Shown here: positions 17,164 through 26,545 of the stretch, in pieces | How positions within the stretch are numbered: position 1 is the first letter of the stretch | Layout: every line of letters starts with the position of its first letter | Source: UBA2779 sp965232165 | GTDB lineage: Bacteria > Spirochaetota > Spirochaetia > DSM-2461 | Assembly: GCA_965232165.1 (NCBI GenBank) | Contig: CBDDOY010000001.1 | Span: forward strand, 930,001 to 994,000 | Direction: 5' to 3' | DNA: 64,000 nt | Position numbers and translations under genes: made by a program | The notes under the pieces: generated by a model | Seen by the model: the letters and a program-made list of their open reading frames with translations, nothing else | Told to the model about the DNA's origin: nothing | The model's database searches: none

Positions 17164-17174
17164 GTTTACAGCTC

Positions 17175-18608
17175 CTAATTTACAGTTCTGCGGATCATTA
17201 TAGTTTGCACCTGAGTTAATTCTTCGATAACATACTTAGGGCCCTCCCGCCCGAGACCACTTTGCCGGTTGCCGCCATAGGGAATATGATCAGGGCGCAG
17301 ATGAGGTGTATCATTTATAACAACGCCACCAAAACCCAGTCCATCAATAGCGGATAACGCTTTCTCGATATCTTTGGTGAAGACCGAGGCATGCAAGCCA
17401 TATTCACTGGCATCTGCCTGTTCAAGAGCCGTTTCAAAAGTATCACATACCTCAACCACGGCCACGGGCCCGAATACTTCGTTGCAGACGAGATTCATTG
17501 TGGGTTTTGTATCGGTTAGCAGCGCCGGTGTAATAAGGGATCCCTTCCGCTTGCCCCCGGTAAGAAGTCTAGCGCCTGAGGCTACTGCATCTTTGATCCA
17601 GGATTCTACTCGGATTGCGGCCGATTCCTGAATCAAAGGACCTATATCTGTTTTTTCATCATGAGGGCCGCCCACAACCAGTTTTTGTACTTCTTTTACC
17701 AGTTGAGAAATAAATGCGTCCGAAATTTCTTTTTGCACATATATCCGCTGAGTCGAAATACATACCTGACCAGAATAATAATTGGCGCCGAGAGCACATT
17801 TTCTGGCAGCGTCGTCGACATCGGCATCTGAAGCAACCACAACAGGGGAATTATTACCCAATTCCAGAATTACTCTTTTTATTCCTGCCGCTTTCAATAC
17901 TTCTTTGCCCACCTCACGACTGCCTGTAAAGCTGACAGCGTCTACTTTGGGGTGGGTTACCAGTGCACGGCCAAGGGTTTCTCCCGTACCTTGAAGCAGG
18001 TTCAGGGCATGTTCAGGAAGACCGGCATCTATAAAGATTCTGCACAGCGCCTCAGCCGTGAGGGGGGTGAGTTCTGCCGGTTTGAGAATTACTGCATTAC
18101 CAGCCGCCAGAGCAGGAGCCACCTTATGCAGCACCAGATTGAGAGGGAAGTTAAACGGCGTTATGGCTGCCACTATCCCTATGGGTTTTCTGCGGGCAAA
18201 ACCAAGCAGACCTTCTCCGGAAGCTGTTGCATCCATAGGGATAACTTCTCCCCCAATACGGCGGGCCTCTTCGGTCGATAAACTAAGGGTATCAATGCCT
18301 CTTGTTACCTCCATTCTGGCAAACTTGATAGGTTTGCCAGCTTCCCGAGAAATGATAAGTGCGATTTCTTTTTTTCGTTTTTCAAGAATTTCACCGGCTC
18401 GGGCCAATATGGAAGACCTTTTATGGGCCGGCATTCTGGAAATTGTCAAAAACCCCTGCTGCGCAGACACCAGAGCAGCCTCTACATCTGATTCCGATGC
18501 GAGACACACTCTGCCTATCGATTCTCCTGTAAATTTGTCCGTAACAGAAAAACAAGTCTCTGATTTCTGCCACCTGCCGCCGATAAAGTTTTTGTACGTT
18601 TTCAACAT
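17175..18608 (-). CDS. NAD(P)-dependent aldehyde dehydrogenase
   Basis: 477 residues, full length. Motifs in order: FNFPLNLVLHKVAPALAAGNA and VILKPAELTPLTAEAL (cofactor site), VDAVSFTGSREVGKEVLKAA, the general-base Glu in VILELGNNSPVVVASD (the family usually has LELGG here; this one has Asn for the second Gly), and the nucleophile Cys in YYSGQVCISTQRIYV. Closest in feel to lactaldehyde/succinate-semialdehyde-type dehydrogenases. It is first in an operon with the alcohol dehydrogenase. A perfect palindrome lies 14 bp upstream of the start. Confidence 0.92.
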   Translation of the reverse strand: MLKTYKNFIGGRWQKSETCFSVTDKFTGESIGRVCLASESDVEAALVSAQQGFLTISRMPAHKRSSILARAGEILEKRKKEIALIISREAGKPIKFARMEVTRGIDTLSLSTEEARRIGGEVIPMDATASGEGLLGFARRKPIGIVAAITPFNFPLNLVLHKVAPALAAGNAVILKPAELTPLTAEALCRIFIDAGLPEHALNLLQGTGETLGRALVTHPKVDAVSFTGSREVGKEVLKAAGIKRVILELGNNSPVVVASDADVDDAARKCALGANYYSGQVCISTQRIYVQKEISDAFISQLVKEVQKLVVGGPHDEKTDIGPLIQESAAIRVESWIKDAVASGARLLTGGKRKGSLITPALLTDTKPTMNLVCNEVFGPVAVVEVCDTFETALEQADASEYGLHASVFTKDIEKALSAIDGLGFGGVVINDTPHLRPDHIPYGGNRQSGLGREGPKYVIEELTQVQTIMIRRTVN

Positions 18609-18621
18609 AATACCTCATGAC

Positions 18622-18647
18622 AATGAATAATATTTCTATTATTCATT
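18622..18647. promoter_or_regulatory. Palindromic operator-like site before the aldehyde dehydrogenase
   Basis: AATGAATAAT, six bases, ATTATTCATT: a perfect 10-bp inverted repeat 14 bp upstream of the aldehyde dehydrogenase start. Spacing and symmetry suit a dimeric repressor, but a decayed coding end (the GNE-stop of the small frame next door) overlaps it, so part of the symmetry may be chance. Confidence 0.45.
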
Positions 18648-18692
18648 ACCCTTAGTATCAAGTGTTCCTAAAACAACTACTTTTTTAGCCAT
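18639..18692 (-). pseudogene. Truncated start of a Tm-1-like (UPF0261) gene
   Basis: A 17-residue frame MAKKVVVLGTLDTKGNE with a GGAG ribosome-binding site ends in TAA. The VVVLGTLDTKG pattern is the first strand and loop of the Tm-1-like ATP-binding family. The rest of that gene is gone; the aldehyde dehydrogenase begins 30 bp later. Either a deletion fused the regulatory region of a former gene to the dehydrogenase operon, or the short frame acts as a leader; I favour the first. Confidence 0.45.
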
Positions 18693-19083
18693 TGTCTATC
18701 TCCATTATATATCTGATACATCCACATTGGAATGCACACAGTTGATTATAACCTAAAGCGTATTCACTGTCCCGGTGAATTGCAATATCGGTTCAGAGAC
18801 GGCAGCCACGGATCCGAGCCAGACTGCGCCGTACGGGAGGCTGTCTCCACGGGAGATATCCCGGTCAAGCGTCTGGAGCATTGTTTGAAGCAGAGGGGCA
18901 CCGCTAAGAAGCCCGTGCTTATGAGTGTCGCCTCGACGAGGCCCTCAAACGAAAAACTGATAGAGGTGCAGGGCGGCAGAGGCCATAGCGGCAGATCGCA
19001 TACGCCGGCGGAAGCATGGCAAATGAATTCAACAAACACTTCAGCGAACAATGAACGTCTTAGCGTGTGGGGTTGATAGTGGA
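18693..19083. other. Intergenic, nothing recognised
   Basis: About 390 bases upstream of the small frame; likely holds the promoter for the dehydrogenase operon at its left edge (AT-rich TATATATCTG around 18706). The rest has no credible gene. Confidence 0.3.
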
Positions 19084-19307
19084 AATAATGAATCAAAACT
19101 GCATTATAAGTGAGCCAGAATGCAATGATTTGAGAAACCTCGGGGGAATTTTGATTTCTGCTATTACCCAGATGCAAGGGTTTTGAGCCATTTTCCGCAT
19201 TGACCTTGCACCTGTTTTTTCAAGAATAGATAGCAAGATTGCTCCAAAGCATTTGTAACGGGCTTTTACCTTGAAAATCTATAGATCATGATTTTTTCAG
19301 CAAGCCC
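19084..19307. repeat. MITE family 2, left end missing
   Basis: From AATGAATCAAAACTGCATTA to the right terminus TTTTTTCAGCAAGCCC this is nearly identical to 15600-15834. The left terminal repeat is absent. Confidence 0.75.
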
Positions 19308-20158
19308 TTCTTAGCTCTCGGGAAATGCCCTTGCCAATGAGAGCATGACACTTGATACCAACTGATGCGTTCAGATGGCGATCATGCAGAGTCATGGACT
19401 GAAGCAGTGCAAAGATGAACTGTGGGCCATAGGGTATCGGGACAGACCGGTCCGAAAAAGCCAGAATGGATGATGTTCTCATCCAGATTGGTTTCTGCCC
19501 TGCTCATGAAAATAGGCGAAACGATATTTGAATTATGCCTCCTGGAAGCGAGGGTTGAACGACAATTCCGAAGATCTAGTTCGGCTATGTTTCCCTAAGA
19601 ACCGAGATTTCAACGCACCACTGACAAGAAAATTGAGTTCGTTTTTGACAAACCGAACAATCGCCCTCGCCAATGTCATGGCTTAACCCAGCCAGACATT
19701 CTTTAGAACGGGATCAACGGCTGCTCTTGTAAGCAAAATCGGCGACTTCACTTGCTTGAATGTTTCACGTGAAACATGATTCAAGTCCGCATATATCTGC
19801 TTGTCCAAGAATTTCTTCCAAGCCATATCCGCCTGACTATTAAAACCCCCGTGTGATTTCTATGCTTCTAGCGGGTATGGATCGGTTTGAAGACCTTTCC
19901 CATCCGACGTTTTCATTGAAATTCTCGCCGCAACAAGGGCGATTAAGGCTATTAGGGCGGCATCAACAAGTAATAATCCTGCGTGGCCGTCGTGTTTCGG
20001 GGTTCTGTTGCTATTCTCAGCGCACAATTGCCGTCCTAAGAAATGAATTCCACCCTCGTCCTCTTCCAAGACGGAAGCAAAGAGATAGCATCGCAAGCAC
20101 TCCGAGAGGAAAAAGACAAGCCGTTGAATTGTTTTTACTACAAGCGTTTCAGTCGGTT
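19308..20158. other. Gene-poor region downstream of gyrA with parS
   Basis: About 850 bases without a convincing gene. Minus-strand frames exist (19482-19297 and 20096-19860; the second has a hydrophobic stretch GLLLVDAALIALIALVAA and could be a small membrane protein), but I see no homology. The main landmark is the parS site at 19761. Confidence 0.4.
19761..19776. promoter_or_regulatory. parS centromere-like site (ParB binding)
   Basis: TGTTTCACGTGAAACA is a perfect match to the conserved bacterial chromosomal parS palindrome bound by ParB/Spo0J and is expected near the replication origin. The flanks extend the symmetry (CTTGAA before, TTCAAG three bases after). It lies in a non-coding stretch 5 kb left of dnaA, just beyond gyrA. 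parA and parB are not in this window. Confidence 0.9.
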
Positions 20159-22612
20159 CTATGTCTCCGCTTGTTCTTCATTCTCTCCATTTGGCAGCCG
20201 AACAATCCCTATGACGGAATCATCGCTGCTTATATTCAGAATTCGAACACCAAAGGCCATTTTTCCCATTTGTGAAACCTGATTAACAGCAAACCGCAAG
20301 GCCTTGCCCTGAGCTGTAATTCCTATGCAACTGTCATCGTTATTGACAGATAACAATGCAACTAGTTCACCTGTTCTGTCATTCGGCTTGTAGGCTCGCT
20401 GACCTCCTGTGCCTCGACCATGTGGCAAAAACTCATCAAATTGTATTCTTTTGCCATATCCCTTTTCAGATACAAGAAGCATTGTTTCTCCTTCTCGCAC
20501 CGGACAGACCCCGATAAGTTCGTCGTTTTCAGAGAGACGAATCCCGCGGACACCTCTTGATTTTCTGCCAATTTGGCGTATAGCATTTTTAGAGAATCTT
20601 AGCCCCTTCCCCTTTCCTGTTGCCAGGAAAACATCCTCATCCCCTTTGACCATCACGGCCTTGATGAGCTTATCTCCCTCATCTAAATTCAGGGCCACAA
20701 TACCCCTAGTGCGCGCATTGCGGAAGTCTTTGGTTGCAACCCGCTTAACCACACCGGCTCTTGTCGCCATGAAAAGGGAGGTTTCTTCATCGAAAGCCTT
20801 AAGCGGCACCATTCCTGTGATGTCTTCATTTGGGGCAAATTCAAAAATAGTTTTCAAGTGTTTGCCGCGGCTGCTTCTACTGCCCTCCGGGATTTCAAAT
20901 ACTTTTATCCAATAGGCCTTCCCTTCAGAAGTTACAAAAAGGATGTAGCAATGTGTCGATGCGAGAAACACATGCTCAACGAAATCATCTTCCCTGAGAT
21001 CGCTTGTTCGGCTGCCTTTCCCGCCTCGTCCTTGTTCCTTATATACCTTAGCTGCAATTCGCTTGATAAATCCGCGGTTAGAAATCATTACAACCATGTC
21101 TTCTTCGTCAATAAGATCTTCTATATTAACATGAAGAATTTCTTCTGAAACGATTTCCGTCAATCGCTCTTTACCAAATCTCTTGGCTATTTCCTGCGTT
21201 TCATCTTTAATTACGGCCAAGATTTTGTTTTCGTCGGCTAGAAGATCCTCTAAATATGCAATTTCTTTGCTTATCGCTTCAAGTTCATCAACAATTTTCT
21301 GTGTTTCAAGACTCGTGAGTTTCTGCAGCCTGAGATCAAGAATTGCCTGTGCTTGCCGTTCCGAAAAAGCAAATTGCTCAACAAGAGAGGAACGAGCCAT
21401 TGCGACATTTGTAGATTTCTTGATGATTTCGATTATCTCATCTATGGATTCCAGGGCGCGTTTCAAACCGCTGAGAATATGATGTCTTTCCCTGGCTTTC
21501 GCTAAAACAAACTCACTTCGCCGTCTAACGATTCTCTGTCTGTGTTTGATGAATTCAGAAAGTAGTTCTTTGAGATTCAATAATTTAGGTCTTCCCTCTA
21601 CAAGGGCTAAGTTGTTAATGCTGAAATTAGTTTGCAATGCTGTATGAGCAAAAAGATAATTCAATACGACCTGAGAATTGGCGCCGCGTTTCAATTCAAT
21701 TACAATCCGAAGGCCTTCTCTGTCGGATTCATCTCGTAAATCCGTGATGTTTTCAGCCTTCTTCTCTCGTACCAGTGCCGCAATACGGACAATTAGATTG
21801 GCTTTATTAACTTGATAGGGGAGTTCGGTAATGATTATCGCTTCTTTTTCCTGGCCTGTTTCTTCAAGATGGTACCGGGCTCGTATAGTAACCCGGCCTC
21901 TGCCTGTATGCGCCGCCAGTTTATATCCCAATTCTCCATAGATTCTGCCCGCTGTTGGAAAATCAGGCCCTTTGATACCCTCCAGCAATTCATTGATAGA
22001 CATTTCTGGATTATCTATCAATGCCATAATCGCATCAGAGACTTCCAAGATATTATGTGGGGGCATGTTAGTCGCCATGCCGACGGCAATCCCGCTTGCC
22101 CCATTTATCAGAAGATTGGGAAACATGGCCGGCAATACTGTTGGTTCCGTCATCGAATCATCGTAGTTCGGGCCAAAATCAACTGTATCCTTGCCAATAT
22201 CTTGAATCATGGCTTCGGCGATTTCAGTCAGTCGGGCCTCGGTATAACGCATGGCCGCCGGAGGGTCTCCATCAATTGATCCAAAATTTCCCTGCCCTTG
22301 AACCATTGGCGCCCTAAGAGAAAACACCTGGGCTAACCGGACAAGAGCATCATATATGGATTGATCTCCATGCGGATGAAATTTTCCCAGCACATCCCCG
22401 ACGATACGCCCGCATTTCTTGTAAGGCCTGTCATGTTTAAGTCCCATCTCGCTCATGGAATAAAGAATACGTCTGTGTACCGGTTTCAATCCATCTCGGA
22501 CATCCGGTAATGCCCGGCTGACAATAACCGACATGGCATAATTCAGATATGATTCTTTGACTTCATCTTCTATAGCAATTGGAAGGACCTTCCCTGTTTG
22601 CTGTTTATCCAT
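20159..22612 (-). CDS. gyrA: DNA gyrase subunit A
   Basis: 817 residues, typical length. It cuts and rejoins DNA in the A2B2 gyrase that introduces negative supercoils. The catalytic Tyr is 123 in AAMRYTEARL. The quinolone-determining region reads HPHGDQSIYDALVR with Gln84 where E. coli has Ser83; the acidic Asp88 (E. coli 87) is kept. The GyrA-box QGRGGKG is present at the start of the C-terminal beta-pinwheel, so it is gyrase rather than topoisomerase IV. It lies 11 bp downstream of gyrB in the same operon, transcribed away from dnaA. Confidence 0.97.
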   Translation of the reverse strand: MDKQQTGKVLPIAIEDEVKESYLNYAMSVIVSRALPDVRDGLKPVHRRILYSMSEMGLKHDRPYKKCGRIVGDVLGKFHPHGDQSIYDALVRLAQVFSLRAPMVQGQGNFGSIDGDPPAAMRYTEARLTEIAEAMIQDIGKDTVDFGPNYDDSMTEPTVLPAMFPNLLINGASGIAVGMATNMPPHNILEVSDAIMALIDNPEMSINELLEGIKGPDFPTAGRIYGELGYKLAAHTGRGRVTIRARYHLEETGQEKEAIIITELPYQVNKANLIVRIAALVREKKAENITDLRDESDREGLRIVIELKRGANSQVVLNYLFAHTALQTNFSINNLALVEGRPKLLNLKELLSEFIKHRQRIVRRRSEFVLAKARERHHILSGLKRALESIDEIIEIIKKSTNVAMARSSLVEQFAFSERQAQAILDLRLQKLTSLETQKIVDELEAISKEIAYLEDLLADENKILAVIKDETQEIAKRFGKERLTEIVSEEILHVNIEDLIDEEDMVVMISNRGFIKRIAAKVYKEQGRGGKGSRTSDLREDDFVEHVFLASTHCYILFVTSEGKAYWIKVFEIPEGSRSSRGKHLKTIFEFAPNEDITGMVPLKAFDEETSLFMATRAGVVKRVATKDFRNARTRGIVALNLDEGDKLIKAVMVKGDEDVFLATGKGKGLRFSKNAIRQIGRKSRGVRGIRLSENDELIGVCPVREGETMLLVSEKGYGKRIQFDEFLPHGRGTGGQRAYKPNDRTGELVALLSVNNDDSCIGITAQGKALRFAVNQVSQMGKMAFGVRILNISSDDSVIGIVRLPNGENEEQAET

Positions 22613-22623
22613 TTAGAAAACCC

Positions 22624-24525
22624 CTATACATCTAAGTTCGCAACTGACAAAGCGTTTTCCTCAATGAATTTTCGCCGTGGCGGAACGTCTTCTCCCATGA
22701 GAGTAGCAAACATCTCATCTGCCGCAACAAAGTCTTCCAGTTTTACCTGTTTGATGCTTCGTGTTTCAGGGTTCATGGTCGTTTCCCATAATTGGTCTGG
22801 ATTCATTTCACCTAGGCCCTTATACCGTTGCAGATTGACTTTTTCTGTATTTTCCAATCCAGCTAAAAACACCTCCCGTTCCTTCTCATCATAAACATAC
22901 GTGGTTTTTTTTCCGACTGATATTTTGAATAAAGGCGGCATAGCAAGATAGACATGTCCGTTTTCAATAAGAGGCATCATGTATCGGAAAAAGAAAGTCA
23001 GTAACAATGTCCGAATATGTGATCCATCGACATCCGCATCCGCCATAATAATCATCTTATGGTATCTAATTTTTTCAATATCAAACTCATTTCCCACCGA
23101 AGCGCCAAAGGCCTGTATAATGGGCTGCATCTTCTCATTTGTTAACACCTTCTCAAGCCGTGTTTTTTCTACATTGAGCATCTTCCCCCAGAGAGGAAGA
23201 ATAGCCTGAAACTTCCGATCCCGCCCTGACTTCGCACTGCCTCCAGCCGAATCTCCCTCTACAAGATATATTTCACACTTCTCAGGACTCTTCTCCGCAC
23301 AATCCGCAAGTTTGCCCGGCAAACCGCCGCCGTCCAGAAAGCCCTTGCGCCGCGTCAGATCCCGGACCTTGCGCGCCGCTATTCTTGCCCGTGCAGCCGT
23401 TACGACCTTCTCTAAGAGAATATCCACGACCTGTGGCCTCTCTTCAAACCAAAGGTTCAATTGTTCCCCAACAACCTTCTCTACAATTCCTCTTATTTCC
23501 GAATTTCCAAGTTTGCTCTTTGTCTGCCCCTCAAACTGTGGCTCCGGAATTTTTACAGATAGAATACCTGTCAAACCCTCACGCGTATCATCCCCCGATA
23601 AGGCATCATCCATCTTCTTCGCATGTTTGGAATCCTTCATTAAATCATTGATGGTCCGCGTAAGCGCTGCCCTGAATCCCGTTATATGCGTCCCCCCCTC
23701 ACGAGTGTTGATGTTGTTAACAAAGCTGAACAGAGTTTCGTTGTATCCGTCATTATACTGAAGAGCCGCTTCCACCATTACACCTTCTCGTTCGGATTCA
23801 AACCAGATGGGGACTTTGTGCAACGGAATTTTGCTTCGGTTAAGATGCTCTACAAAAGATTTCAAACCGCCCTCAAATTTAAATGTTCTGGTTTGTTGCC
23901 GCATCGGCCTTTCGTCTGAAAGAATGATTTTCACTCCCTTATTAAGGAAAGCCAATTCTCGCAGCCGCCGTGAAAGAACATCAAAACTGAAATCTATTTC
24001 ATCAAATACCTGTGAATCGGGTAAAAATCGGGTCTGAGTGCCCGATAATTCTGTTGAACCACATTTTTCTATAGGCTTTAAAGGAATTCCACGTTCATAT
24101 CGTTGAAAATAGGACCAACCATCCCTGAAGACCACCACTTCACACCATTCAGAAAGCGCATTCACAACCGCAGCACCAACACCATGAAGCCCGCCTGAAA
24201 CCTTATACGAGTCTTTATCAAATTTCCCTCCGGCATGAAGCCGTGTCATAACGACTTCCAATGCGCTGATTTGTTCCGCCGGGTGTATATCAATAGGGAT
24301 GCCTCTTCCATCATCAAGGATTCTTATCCCCCCTTCGGCTTCTATCGTCAGCTCAATTCTATTGCAGAATCCTGCCAAAGCCTCATCAATGGAGTTATCG
24401 ACGATTTCATAAACCATATGGTGAAGACCATCTGGTCCTGTTGAGCCTATATACATCCCCGGCCGCTTACGCACCGGATCAAGTCCTTCCAACACCTGTA
24501 TGTGCTGGGCATCGTAGTTATGCAT
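22624..24525 (-). CDS. gyrB: DNA gyrase subunit B
   Basis: 633 residues, standard for the short (non-proteobacterial) GyrB. GHKL ATPase: Glu-Asn in VYEIVDNSIDEALAG, ILDDGRGIPIDIH and SGGLHGVGAAVVNAL. Toprim domain: EGDSAGGSAKSGRDRKFQ and MIIMADADVDGSHIRTL. The loop usually reading LPLRGK is LPLWGK here. C-terminal QRYKGLGEMNPDQLWETTM is typical. Divergent from dnaA with 77 bp between starts, so the two share a compact promoter region. Confidence 0.97.
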   Translation of the reverse strand: MHNYDAQHIQVLEGLDPVRKRPGMYIGSTGPDGLHHMVYEIVDNSIDEALAGFCNRIELTIEAEGGIRILDDGRGIPIDIHPAEQISALEVVMTRLHAGGKFDKDSYKVSGGLHGVGAAVVNALSEWCEVVVFRDGWSYFQRYERGIPLKPIEKCGSTELSGTQTRFLPDSQVFDEIDFSFDVLSRRLRELAFLNKGVKIILSDERPMRQQTRTFKFEGGLKSFVEHLNRSKIPLHKVPIWFESEREGVMVEAALQYNDGYNETLFSFVNNINTREGGTHITGFRAALTRTINDLMKDSKHAKKMDDALSGDDTREGLTGILSVKIPEPQFEGQTKSKLGNSEIRGIVEKVVGEQLNLWFEERPQVVDILLEKVVTAARARIAARKVRDLTRRKGFLDGGGLPGKLADCAEKSPEKCEIYLVEGDSAGGSAKSGRDRKFQAILPLWGKMLNVEKTRLEKVLTNEKMQPIIQAFGASVGNEFDIEKIRYHKMIIMADADVDGSHIRTLLLTFFFRYMMPLIENGHVYLAMPPLFKISVGKKTTYVYDEKEREVFLAGLENTEKVNLQRYKGLGEMNPDQLWETTMNPETRSIKQVKLEDFVAADEMFATLMGEDVPPRRKFIEENALSVANLDV

Positions 24526-24602
24526 TCTGTATTACCTGTCCAAGACATTGATGCTATCATAGAATAACTAATCAGTCTACTGTGGACACTGAGGGAGAAA
24601 CT

Positions 24603-25973
24603 ATGGACGATAATGACTACAGCCTTTTCTGGACAGAAGCGATCCGTCAACTGCTGCGAGAGAGAAAACTCACCCAGCATGAATACGACATGTGGTTTGT
24701 CAACATGAACTTTGTCTCCTCCCGTGAAAATACTCTCATCTTCAGCGTTCCATCAAATTTTTACAGTGACCAAGTTACATATCGCTATCTCAACACATTG
24801 GAAGAAACTTTGTTTGCTCTCTCCGGTACAAAACTGTCTATAGAATTCACAATTAACAAGTCTGCCTCCCTGTTAACTCAGAGCGATAGTGATGAAACTG
24901 AAGTTCCTGAAAATCCGCCGTCAAAGAAGGCCGTACGAACATCCCACCCCCAGCTTCGGCAGGAATATACTTTTGGCTGCTATGTTGTCGGTAATAATAA
25001 TTCTTTTGCGGTCAGCGCCGCTCAGGCCATCAGCCTTCATCCTGGTGAGCGATACAATCCTTTCTTGATATACGGGGGCGTAGGCTTAGGCAAAACTCAT
25101 CTTATGCAGGCTATTGGCAATTCCATACATTATTCGATGGAAAAAAAGAAAACCGTTTACATAACAGCCGAAACTTTCATCAACGAATTTATACAGTCCA
25201 TAAGAACCGACAACCAAAATAAATTTAAAAACAAATATCGAACTATTGATGTTTTGCTTATCGATGATATTCACGACTTACACAGCAAAAAAGAAACGCA
25301 AGAAGAACTTTTTCACACATTTAATTCTCTCTACGATTCTAAAAAGCAATTGGTATTCACTTGTGATCGTCCTCCATCCGAGCTTAAGAATTTTACAGCT
25401 CGGCTAAAAAGCCGTTTTGAGTTAGGACTCAACGTTGACCTTCAGCCTCCAAATTACGAAACCCGTTACGCCATACTCAAAAAAAAACTTGAAGTTATGG
25501 GTACCGAAATTCCAGAAAAAGTCCTAGAACTTATATCGCGAAACGTTACAACCAATGTACGTGATCTTGAATCTTCCCTAACCAAAATAGTAGCATACAG
25601 CGATTTAGTCGGCAAAAAAATCACCATCGATATAGCCCATCAACAGCTTAAAAACATCTTTGCCAATGCCCTGAATCAAAATATCACCATCGGCAGAGTA
25701 CAGCGCGTTGTTTCAGAATACTTCAATATCACCTTGACAGATATAAAGAGCAAAAAAAGAACCAAGCAAATAACCTATCCAAGACAAATAGCCATGTACA
25801 TCATCAGAGAAATTACCGACTGCTCAACTACGGAAATAGGCCTAGAATTCGGCGGAAGAGATCATACAACTGTTATGCACTCCTGTCAAAAAACTGAAGA
25901 TCGGATGAAAGCCGATCCGTCTCTTGAACCTTTGATCTCAGATCTCATCCGTACCATAAAGGAAAATGGATAA
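24603..25973 (+). CDS. dnaA: Chromosomal replication initiator DnaA
   Basis: 456 residues from ATG 24603 (AGGGAG ribosome-binding site 7 nt upstream); an in-frame GTG at 24582 is less likely. Domain I at 1-85 (LFWTEAIRQLL, MWFVNMNFVS), linker about 90-120, AAA+ domain with Walker A GGVGLGKTHLM, Walker B VLLIDDIHDL and sensor motifs, and domain IV helix-turn-helix with the signature FGGRDHTTVMHSCQK. It binds DnaA boxes at oriC with ATP and opens the origin. The divergent gyrB on its left and dnaN 570 bp to the right mark the origin region. Confidence 0.97.
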   Translation: MDDNDYSLFWTEAIRQLLRERKLTQHEYDMWFVNMNFVSSRENTLIFSVPSNFYSDQVTYRYLNTLEETLFALSGTKLSIEFTINKSASLLTQSDSDETEVPENPPSKKAVRTSHPQLRQEYTFGCYVVGNNNSFAVSAAQAISLHPGERYNPFLIYGGVGLGKTHLMQAIGNSIHYSMEKKKTVYITAETFINEFIQSIRTDNQNKFKNKYRTIDVLLIDDIHDLHSKKETQEELFHTFNSLYDSKKQLVFTCDRPPSELKNFTARLKSRFELGLNVDLQPPNYETRYAILKKKLEVMGTEIPEKVLELISRNVTTNVRDLESSLTKIVAYSDLVGKKITIDIAHQQLKNIFANALNQNITIGRVQRVVSEYFNITLTDIKSKKRTKQITYPRQIAMYIIREITDCSTTEIGLEFGGRDHTTVMHSCQKTEDRMKADPSLEPLISDLIRTIKENG

Positions 25974-26545
25974 GTTGTTGAAACTATGGGAAAACTCTCA
26001 AGATTTTGGAATACTGTTGATAACAATGACTTCTGCACAGTTTATCCTCAAGAGTTTTGAAAAAATAATTTCTTGCAATAAAAGAAAATAAAGAGTTTTC
26101 CCTGTTTTCACCATCCCTACTACTGCTACTACTGAACTAAATTCATATAAGTAAGTGTAGACTTGAGCTTATCATCCAACTGCAGTGCTCTCACAAATCA
26201 ATACAGCCTCACCCCAAATTAGATTTTCGGAAATACACAGCGTCAGGGCAGTTCCCCTTCAGATTCTTGTGAAGACCTTTTCCGAATGCAGTTTTTCTGC
26301 CTATTTGCAGAACTAATCGCTCTCTTTTCTCATAACCGCTTCCTTAATCGTTCCGTTTTTTACATATCTAAGCTCTCCTTCTGCCCTCAATTTCCAATTT
26401 AGGAGATACACAGCTTCTCGGGAGTACTGTAAATCATGGAATGATCGGCATGCTGGATTCTAGATAATACAGATATCGACTCTGAATGGCTTGTATCATA
26501 AAGAGGTTTTCGTGTACACTTGACAGGCAATGTGGAGGAAATCTT
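25974..26545. other. Putative replication origin (oriC) between dnaA and dnaN
   Basis: 570 non-coding bases. Near-consensus DnaA boxes: TTATCCTCA at 26042 and TGTTGATAA (reverse of TTATCAACA) near 26015, each 8 of 9 to TTATNCACA. AAAACTCT (about 25991) and AGAGTTTT (about 26051) flank them as an inverted repeat. Next comes an A/T-rich stretch 26059-26100 suited to unwinding, then CTACTACTGCTACTACTG at about 26117, which on the other strand is a run of TAG triplets like the DnaA-trio element. ATACACAG occurs twice further right (about 26233 and 26406). No perfect DnaA box is present, so this remains a candidate. The right end carries the dnaN promoter and leader. Confidence 0.65.

Noticed and set aside
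19860..20096. Small membrane protein gene after gyrA
   Set aside because: There is a hydrophobic run, but no homology, no clear ribosome-binding site and a long hydrophilic N-terminus; not enough to call a gene.
24582..24602. GTG start for dnaA at 24582
   Set aside because: It overlaps the AGGGAG ribosome-binding site that serves the ATG at 24603, and the extra residues do not resemble DnaA.
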